A stretch of 64,000 nt of DNA from Alligator mississippiensis (Eukaryota; Chordata; Crocodylia; Alligatoridae): the NCBI RefSeq assembly GCF_030867095.1, contig NC_081825.1:263014954-263078953 (forward strand). The letters run 5' to 3'. The notes below the pieces were generated by a model. It did no database searches, was not told the origin of the DNA, and saw only the letters and a program-made list of their open reading frames with translations. Below, piece by piece: positions 56,901-64,000 of the stretch (positions are counted from its first letter, which is position 1; every line of letters starts with the position of its first letter). A program made the position numbers and the translations under genes.

Positions 56901-59900
56901 ACCAGCGCACTCAGAGGCTGGAATTCAAACAAATCAAGGATATTGGGCTTCCCATAGTCAATAGTCACTACTGGCTCTCACTCATGTTCTGCTCCCATCT
57001 GCAGAAGGCTTCATCCTCTTAGCTCCATCCAAGCCACAGTGAGCAGTTCTGCTGAGCTCACTCCCAATGTAATGTCCCTTAGGTAGCCGTAATTTACTCC
57101 AGCTGATCCCAGGTATACTCCCTCCCAGCTGGCTACCTTGCTAATGCTGTGCTAACAGCAGGCAGCAATATCTTCTCTAGAGCCAGAGGTCAGTTTTTCT
57201 AAGCCAAACTCTGTGATGCAGTGTGTAGATGGCATCTACACACTGCATCACATGTGCCCTCCATACCAAAGTTTTGGAGAGACCAGTTTAAGGACATTTA
57301 AGTGTGCCTTCCTGTCAGAATATTCCCCCCTAAAACCAAGAGCTGGTAATAGAGTGTCCACTTCTTGTTACAGAAAATGTCAAATATGGCAAGCCAGCAG
57401 CCATGTAATGACAAGACTAAAACACATACATAGAACAAGGACCTATCCACAAGAGAGAAGTGGGAATGGAAAGTGGGACCCCAGGAAAGCTGCAACAAGA
57501 GTAAAAGAATCAGACCTAAAAAGCAAAAGCCTTTTTGCCTTCATGTTCCTTATGCCCTATTCTTCCCACCATACTGAAATTCCCTTCAAGTCATAAGCAT
57601 GTTCATTGTACTTCAGTCTATCTCTGGACAGGCATTCACCACAACTGAGATTAAAACAACTGTAAAACAATTGAGATTAAAACAACTGTCAGAGAGAGAA
57701 CAACTAGCGGTCAGAACTAAATGCAACTTTCACAGAAAGTGATTTAACATGTACTGTAATCTGAGCAGAAATGGCCACTCGAAAAAGCAAACCCTTGTCT
57801 TCATCAGTGAAAGCCCATGGCCAACCAGGCTGGTCTAATATACATGACTGACCCAATGTGAAGAGGCATGAAAAATCACTAGTAGTGAAAAGAAAACTGA
57901 ACATGTAAGAAATGCATTTGAAGAATGACATATTTTGAATAACAGAGGGTCAAACTGTTCCAAATTAAATGGACAGTGTCTACATGCCTTCTTTGCTGGT
58001 CTGCAAATAGAGAGAAAGCAAGATCAAGACAAACATGACTTTTCTGGAACTTCTTTAGGTACAGCCTTGAACACTGAAATCAGAAGATCCAAGATTTCAG
58101 CAAAATCCTCCTAGCTCCATTTCTATCGTTAGAAACAGCATACCCCAATCTCATCTTCCAGTAGTTGCTGGTTCAAATGGGTTGAATGTCAGAACACACA
58201 TGTATGTGTTGTTAGGTTGGTTGGTAGGTAAAGGAAAAGTTAAAAAGGAATAGTTTAAAAACTGTCCCTTATAGCACTCTGTTTATGACCCCCCTCCTTG
58301 GAAGCCCAAAGCAGAAAACCGATTCCACAGACCATCACTTTCCACTGGGTTTTTGTTTCTTGGGCAACAGTTGTGTAGCACAGACCCAGATGGGCCATTG
58401 GCATGCAGCTCCCCCAGTATTTCTAGAGTCAGATTCAAAGGGCTTCCCATGAATACTGAGGCTAACTGAATTAAAAAAAAAAACCCAGCAGTGAAACTTT
58501 AGGGTTCTGTGGAAAGTGTTAAAGCAGTTGCACAAACTTTGCAAGCCAACTTAGAAGAAGAAAGTCAGTTGGACTCCCTTTTCATGCCTCCTTTTCATAA
58601 TTTGCTACCTCTTTCAAAAAAAATTTAACCCAAGCAGGTTTATCAGGAATCATCCATGCAGGTTTCATGTTACACTGGGATTCTACTCATTGTCCGATTT
58701 GTTTTTCTGAAGAAGTTAAATTGCAAAATTACCTAGAGTTCGTGATAAAAATCAGAGATTAAGGAAAAACCCTGTCTGGCTGTTGCAAATTTCATTTGCA
58801 TCAAAGCCAGCATTACCTCAAACTGCACAGGGTTTGTGAAGGTTACTTTTAGAAGATGACTAATGACTAGCAAGATCCACGGCCGCACTGACTTAACTCA
58901 TACATTTGTAAAACCTTTGTGTACGTCGGAAGGATCACATGAAACCTTTAATATTGGTTAGAAAAAGCATATTGTGTGCATCTCTAATGACCACAAGCAA
59001 CCCAACAAGCTAGGACAGCCCACTAGCAAACCAATAACAACAAACTAAATATTAGACAATGCATGCACAAATACTACTAAAAAAAGCCCATCAGCAAAGC
59101 AGCAAGTATCCTGTACAGTTTCCATGGAAATTGCATACAGTGAGAATTTTTTTTGGTTTAATAATTGAAACATCCCTCTGATAAGAGTTTGATTTTCTGT
59201 TGACAGTTTGCTCTTTGATTCAAACAGCCTGAGTTATGTTATGGTATGGACTTCACCATTTTATGAGCACTAAAATAACCTTGAGCCAAGAGCAAGTGCT
59301 CCTTTAGTGTTGTCTCTACTGCAGTGGGGGCCAAACTTTCTGACAGGTCCCCATGGGTCACTCTGAACCCCTTCCTCTGCTCCCTGCCTAATTTCCTACT
59401 CTGCTTTTCACTTACCACCCTGTGCCCCCTGCCTGATCTCCTGCTCTGTACCTTTTGCTCCCTGCCCCATCTGCTGTTGTGCTGCTCCCTGATCTGCTGC
59501 ATGCCACACAAGGGCTGCCCATGCCACTTGTGGCACTCTTGGTACAGGCTGACCACCCTTACTCTGCTGCATCCAGCATACCAAACCCAAGAGCAGAAAG
59601 TTCAAGTTTCTAACCCCTTCTCTCCCCCTCAAGGAACAGCTGCCTGCAAGAGACAGACTGCCCTCCACTTCCCGGGTGTTGTGACATACAATGGATGCCC
59701 TCACACAACGATCTTTTCCTACCTGCACGGCAAAGCCTTGGACTCCAACGAGGCGATTGCAGGTTCAGGATTTTGGGCTGACGACTCATTCTCTAGCAAT
59801 GGACAGAAAACAGGAGAATATGAAATAGCCTTTACTTTGAAAATACCAGACAGAAGGGCAAAGCTATAGCCAATGCTCTTAAAATGGGGGAAAAAGATTA

Positions 59901-60950
59901 AACTTTTCTGGCACAAGATACAGGGATCAAAACACTTTTTTTTTCAGCTGCTGCCCATACCCGTCTCAGAAATACTGACCAAAGCCAAAGCTCAGCAATT
60001 AAATCTGAGTTGGCAGTGCCCTGGGAAAACCCACCCTGCACTAGCTGAGAGCATGACATGGACCAGATGGACCTGGAGGGTCCTTTCTAATATCTGACTA
60101 AGGCTCCAGGTCCCATCCCCATCCCCCTCTAAAATACAGGACAAGCTCCATTACCACAGGACTGCAGAGCACATGTCAGAGTCTTACTGATGGGATGACA
60201 TTATCTAGCAAGCAAAGTGGGTGCGAACAGGTCCCAGAGCTCCCAGCTCCAAGGTGCACATGGCAGCAGGGATTCACCTTTACTGCCTTTTAGAAAAGGA
60301 GCTGGCGGCAGTTGTGGTCACAGGAGATTGGACTGGAAGGCCCAAGTGAGTGCAGTGAAAAACAGACCAGCCCTGCTGACTCAAGCCCTGACCTACACAC
60401 CAGTGTCACCCTGGCTGCTTTCCCTGCTAGGAATGCATCCAAGCCCTGACCAGGGGAGACCTCCTAGGTTGACTTAAATCAAACTCACCCCATCCTTTGG
60501 TGATTTCATTAGTTACCTGACCTAAGACGGTTTAGAAAAAAACAGCTCCCACATCTTCATGACTGCATGCTAGGGCCTGGATGAGCCTCGGGCACCGTGG
60601 GGGCGGGACGGGACACTTCTGCCCGAGGGAGAAAGGAGCCCTGGGACCCGCACTGCAGGAGCAGGAAGACGCTCCACTCCTGAGCCGAGGGCGGGCTGAG
60701 GCCGGCCCCAGCGCAAAGGAAGCCCCCGGGAAGGCCCAAAAGCGGCCTGACGCAGCCGGGTGTGCTGCCCCAAGCCAGGAGGCAACAGCACTGCCCGCCC
60801 CGCGCCCAGCCCCGGCCCCGGCCCCGGCCCCGGCGAGCGGGACCTCCCTCGGGGGCCGCCCTACAGACGGGGCTCCCGCCCCGTGGTACCTGAGGGCGCG
60901 GCCCCCTCCGGCGGCTCCGGCCGGGCGGCGGCGGGCGGCGCGTCCGCCAT
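50939..60950 (-). CDS. TMED8: TMED8, GOLD-domain protein (complete, six exons)
   Basis: A protein with a C-terminal GOLD (Golgi dynamics) domain like p24 cargo receptors; its precise role is poorly known. Minus-strand exons: 60950-60890, 59792-59723, 56818-56689, 52841-52700, 52387-52088 and 51156-50939. All borders are AG/GT and the sum is 921 bases, 306 residues plus stop (human about 325). The N-terminal third is Pro/Ala/Glu rich and divergent. From residue about 88 the match to human is strong: [20 protein letters not shown], then the GOLD domain with [20 protein letters not shown], an acidic linker ([10 protein letters not shown]), and [20 protein letters not shown] near the end. I see no signal peptide or membrane helix, unlike true p24 proteins. 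Exon 2 was found because its phases (one base in, two bases out) are exactly those needed. An hAT fossil fills much of intron 3. Confidence 0.93.
53748..56607 (+). mobile_element. Decayed hAT DNA transposon, ZBED5-like transposase
   Basis: Terminal inverted repeats CAGTGGTTCTCAACC (left) and GTTGAGAACCACTA (right), flanked by related 8-mers (CAATACAG and CTGGACAG, five of eight). Inside, on the plus strand, are pieces of a ZBED5-type hAT transposase: the DESTD catalytic motif near 55217, [10 protein letters not shown] near 55292, [14 protein letters not shown] near 55398, [18 protein letters not shown] near 55805 and [20 protein letters not shown] near 56293. Stops and frame changes lie between them. 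It sits in TMED8 intron 3. GC-rich 54000-54500 may be another element within it. Confidence 0.8.
59723..59792 (-). other. TMED8 exon 2 (short, divergent)
   Basis: Seventy bases between GCTAG and GTAGGA. Joined after exon 1 it reads [20 protein letters not shown] and runs in phase to the RPQIGLPIN start of exon 3, matching the YRPQ junction in the human protein. It is the only exon in the 3-kb interval that I could fit to both phases. Confidence 0.7.
60810..60834. repeat. Short CCCCGG hexanucleotide array
   Basis: About four tandem copies of CCCCGG (GGGGCC on the TMED8 coding strand) in TMED8 intron 1, about 55 bases after the exon 1 donor. Confidence 0.8.
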
Positions 60951-61023
60951 GGACAGCAGCGTCGCGGGGACACGCGGGCGGGGGCGGTGGAAAGAACCGA
61001 AGCGCGGCGGAAACGCCCGAGCG

Positions 61024-61048
61024 CGGGGCGGGGCGGGGCGGGGCGGGC
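61024..61048 (+). repeat. GGGGC tandem run, possible G-quadruplex
   Basis: Five consecutive G4 runs separated by single C bases, in the bidirectional promoter. The pattern fits Sp1 sites and G-quadruplex formation. Confidence 0.7.
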
Positions 61049-61250
61049 CGCCGGGTGTCCCCACCCTGTGCCCTCCCCCCGCGCTGTCGCTTCCCACAGC
61101 AGCTGGGGCCACCCCAGCGCGTCGCGCCCCACGTGGGAGCGGGGGGCCGCGGGGAGGAGGCGGGGCCGGGCCAGGGACCGCGGCCTAAAGGCGCCCGAGG
61201 GCCGGGGGGGGAGGAGAAGGCGGCGACATCATCTCAGGAAGTCCAGATCT

Positions 61251-61291
61251 CCATGGAAACCGGGTCCGGAAGGACGCGTTACCATGGCGCC
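61251..61291. promoter_or_regulatory. Pair of RFX X-box-like sites
   Basis: CCATGGAAAC at 61251-61260 and GTTACCATGG at 61278-61287 resemble the two halves of the RFX X-box (GTTRCCATGGYAAC), 17 bases apart. They lie just upstream of the SAMD15 start. RFX sites are typical of ciliary and testis genes, which would suit SAMD15. This is a motif match only. Confidence 0.35.
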
Positions 61292-61314
61292 AGGGATGGG
61301 CCTCGCGGGCCGCG

Positions 61315-62674
61315 ATGGAGCCGGCGCCCGAGCCCGAGCGGGGCCCGAGCTGCCTGGCCTGGAGCCCCCGCGAGGTGGCGGCCTGGGTGGCGCGGCTCGG
61401 CTTCCCGCAGTACGAGGTGAGGGCCCGCAGGTCCAGGGAGCCCTGGGGGGCGTGGCTACACGTACATTAACGCACTTTAGTTAATGCACATTAAATCTAG
61501 TACTTCCATTGTGAGGTACTAAGAAAATGTGCATTTGCCGCTATCTTAATGAGCATTAACTCAAGGACACACTTTTTAAGTGATGCTTAATGCATATTAA
61601 CCTATTTTAATGCACATTAACTAAATAGCACAGGGCATGTGTAGAGGAAACAGGGGCTGTAAACTAAAGCGGTGGGTTTTAAAAAACACTGCTTCAATCT
61701 GGGGCTGATTAACCTGCCCCGCCCCCCCCATGCACACAGCCTGCTGACTTACCTGCCTCTCCATTGGGGAGGGGAGGGTGAGCTGCCAGTGGGCAGAGCT
61801 GCCCCTGGGCTGTTGCAGGGCTGGTGCTTGCCTCTGCTGCAGCAGTGCCCCGCCAGGCAGCACCTGCCCACAGGCACTGGCTCAGGCAGTCCTGGGGGGC
61901 ACCGCAGCTGCGGAGAGAAACACCAGCCCGCCCCCTGTCCTGCAGCTCAGGCAGGCTCCGTGGGTGGGAGGGAATCGGGCTCGCTGCTTTTCTTGTGTGG
62001 AGCTGCTTTCCCGGGCTGGTGCCAGGCTGCCTGCATGGGCTTCCTGCAGAGCCATGGAGCTGCACAGAGCCCAGTGCTTTGCTCCACAGCTGTAGGGGCA
62101 GCAAACTAAAACTCCTTGAAGGAGTCATTTAAGGTAAGTTATGCTGCCAAATTTCCTACAGTGGGTGGAATTAATAAGCAATACGCAGCTGAGGCATGCA
62201 AACACTGACACTATTAATGTGGTGTAAAAGCATTTAGCCCGCTTTAAAGTGTTGTGCAAACACGCCTCTCGTTTCGTCTACACATGGCCACAGTCTTTTA
62301 GTGACACTTTAATCTGCATTAAAATAGGATAGTGCATATTAAGTGTATGTGTAGATGCACCCTGGGGTCCATGCAGGGAGCCCCCCCTTCAGTGGCTCCC
62401 TGAAAAGTCCTACAGCAGACAGGCTGGAGCCAGGGGCCACCTGGGCCTGGGCCTGATCCAACCCCTGCCAGAGGTAGGACCAGCCCCCTCCAGTTGTCAT
62501 TTCCCAGGGGGTTTGGGGTGGGGGTGAGGCTCTGCTCCTGCTCAGGCTGGCAGCACTTCCTGGCTCCCCTGGCAGGACTGCTTCATCGCCAACAGCGTCA
62601 CAGGCCGCAAGCTGGTCCATGTGCACTGCCGCAGCCTGCCGCAGATGGGCATCACCAATTTCGAGCATATGAAG
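61315..62674 (+). CDS. SAMD15: SAMD15, sterile alpha motif protein 15 (first two exons, continues beyond the window)
   Basis: SAM domains mediate protein-protein binding; SAMD15 is known mainly as a testis-expressed gene of unclear function. Exon 1 is 61315-61416 (34 codons, MEPAPEPERGPSCLAWSPRE then VAAWVARLGFPQYE, donor GTGAGG). Exon 2 is 62576-62674 (33 codons, DCFIANSVTGRKLVHVHCRS then LPQMGITNFEHMK, donor GTGAGC). Both are phase 0 and together form most of a SAM domain, closely matching the C-terminal SAM region of human SAMD15. The human protein has a long N-terminal extension of several hundred residues; here only about 15 residues come before the SAM domain. I found no third exon before 64000. 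The neighbouring divergent TMED8 start supports the assignment. Confidence 0.88.
61447..62362. mobile_element. MITE, second member of the GGGTGCATCTACAC family
   Basis: Starts GGGGCGTGGCTACACGTACA and ends TGTATGTGTAGATGCACCC, flanked by TGG on both sides. Subterminal regions are rich in TTAATGC/GCATTAA words. In SAMD15 intron 1. The interior is GC rich. Confidence 0.6.
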
Positions 62675-64000
62675 GTGAGCAGGGCCGTGGTGCCCGTTGT
62701 CCCCCTGAGCCGTGTCGCATTCCCTCCCCCCATACACATGCAGACCGGCCCAAGGGAGTGGAGGCTGGGCCGGCAGCAGCACCAGGGACATAAGGGAAGG
62801 TACGCCTCAAAGATTTCTCTCCACACCTTTGCGCCCCTCTGAGGCTGTAATGGGAGATCACAACCCAGGCTTGCTCACGGGGCTTCCTCCGCATGCCTGT
62901 GTTCCAGCAACAGCGCAGAGAAGCTCGTGGCCCTGAGAATTGCGGCCCAGCTGCGGAGGGACTGCCGGGCTGGTGCTTCATGGCATTGCACAGGTTTGAT
63001 GCAAGGGACAAGCCTAAGAACTGCCCCACTGGGGTAGAGCAACAGTCCATGTAGCCCAGCAGTTGGCCTCTGACAGTGGCTCTGTTGAAGAGTCCTGAGA
63101 CCTCACACTGCTCCGTGCTGGTTGTCACCCCATTCCTCCTCCAGCTTTCAAAGGGTTGCTAGAAAGACCTTAAGCCCAGAAGCAGTCCAGCCTGAATGCC
63201 ATTAGCATGGGACAGTCTCAGGTAAGTGAGCTGAGAAACTTAGGCCCGTGATGATACCAAATGACAATCCCAGGTAAAACCAAAGGTCAAAGGTCATGAC
63301 TCAGAGCTTCCCTGTTCCCTGCTGGAGTTGTCCACTGGCATTACCCCCTCCCCTCCCCCGAGTCACCAGCACTCTTATATTGAGACATGTCCCAAGCCTA
63401 AAGTTACATCCTTGACAGACCTGTTCTCCATAAATTGGTCTAATCCCCTTTTGAAACTGGCTACGCTGTTGGCCTCCACAATGTTCTGTGGCAACTTGTT
63501 GCACAAGTTATCATGTGTGGTGTAAAACAGCACTTCTTGTTGTGTATTTTCAAACGTGCCACCTGGTGGTTCCACTGAGTGCCCTCTAATTCTTATCAGT
63601 CTTAACAAACAATAGTTTCCTATTCACTTTTTTCCCACTTTCCATGGGCAGTGGCAAGATTGGCGCTACTGCAGCCCCAGGAGGCTCCTAGTGTTACCAC
63701 CAGGATTTCTTTTTCCAGAAACTCCCAAGGATTCACACAGCCCCTAGTCCAATTTGGTATCAAGTGAACTTTAATAGTAACCCCTAACCTTTATTACAAG
63801 TTTCCTCCCTGTAATATGACCTGACAAGTGGTTCCTTCAGATATTACAGCAGCGATCTTCAGTGATACTGGCCTTGGATCCTTTGCTGGATGTGTGGGAT
63901 GTGTGTTTCTGGATTTCCCATTGTTTGAACAAGAATTCCATGGTTGGCCGTGCCTCCCCAAGGTGACAACATGAACACAACAGTATTCCTTTGTTTGTCC
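62675..64000 (+). other. SAMD15 intron 2, start
   Basis: Begins with GTGAGC. I could not find the next SAMD15 exon here. Contains the LINE fragment at 63400-63650 and otherwise nothing recognised. Confidence 0.5.
63400..63650 (-). mobile_element. CR1/L3-like LINE 3' fragment, old
   Basis: The minus strand reads NKLPQNIVEANSVASFKRGL, like the C-terminal end of a LINE RT protein, followed by a 3'-UTR-like stretch. It lies in the SAMD15 intron. Family assignment is uncertain. Confidence 0.45.

Larger units (their letters stand above)
60951..61314. promoter_or_regulatory. Bidirectional CpG-rich promoter between TMED8 and SAMD15
   Basis: The 364 bases between the two divergent start codons are very CpG rich and form the core of an island that runs from about 60560 to 61450. 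It holds a G-rich run at 61024-61048, ETS-like sites (CAGGAAGT near 61235 and CCGGAAGG near 61266) and RFX-like X-box halves at 61251-61260 and 61278-61291. No TATA box is visible. Confidence 0.75.

Noticed and set aside
59324-59740. A 181-codon plus-strand open frame with CTGCCT-type repeats, starting near CAGTGGGGGCCAAAC
   Set aside because: The repeated Leu/Cys/Pro text comes from a low-complexity repeat, possibly an hAT-like MITE, but I found no matching right terminus.
60581-61420. A 279-codon plus-strand open frame
   Set aside because: It is Pro/Ala/Gly/Arg rich, lies across a CpG island with few stop codons by composition, and overlaps TMED8 exon 1 and SAMD15 exon 1 in the wrong frame or strand.

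Overview
The window is vertebrate genomic DNA. It has spliced genes with GT/AG introns, two CpG-rich promoter regions, and many LINE, SINE and DNA-transposon fossils. The gene order POMT2 (minus), GSTZ1 (plus), TMED8 (minus), SAMD15 (plus) is the order known from human 14q24.3. CR1 LINEs, including one with a long open reading frame, abundant hAT-type MITEs and MIR-like SINEs point to a sauropsid. A crocodilian is my best guess; I could not check this against a database.

Layout. 1-9200: the 5' part of POMT2 (six exons, minus strand) and its CpG-island promoter. 9200-16900: intergenic and mostly repeats, with a solo LTR and a candidate upstream first exon for GSTZ1. 16923-25833: the complete GSTZ1 gene, nine coding exons, 218 codons plus stop. 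26400-27600: an LTR-like segment bounded by 57-bp direct repeats, with an exact CTCF core at one junction. 28150-40020: a minus-strand kelch-repeat gene that I cannot name. Its exons fit together in splice phase, but at least three conserved exons change reading frame internally, so I call it a decayed gene. Two plus-strand CR1 copies lie in its introns. 40100-50900: repeats, plain sequence and probably the TMED8 3' UTR. 50939-60950: the complete TMED8 coding region, six exons, 306 codons plus stop, with a 2.9-kb decayed ZBED5-like hAT transposon in one intron. 60951-61314: a CpG-rich head-to-head promoter. 61315 to the end: the first two exons of SAMD15, which here starts almost directly with its SAM domain.

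POMT2 acts in protein O-mannosylation in the ER, GSTZ1 in tyrosine breakdown, TMED8 is a GOLD-domain protein and SAMD15 a SAM-domain protein. They share conserved neighbourhood rather than one pathway. The least expected content is the kelch gene between GSTZ1 and TMED8. Exon boundaries are read by eye from splice sites, reading phase and remembered human homologues.
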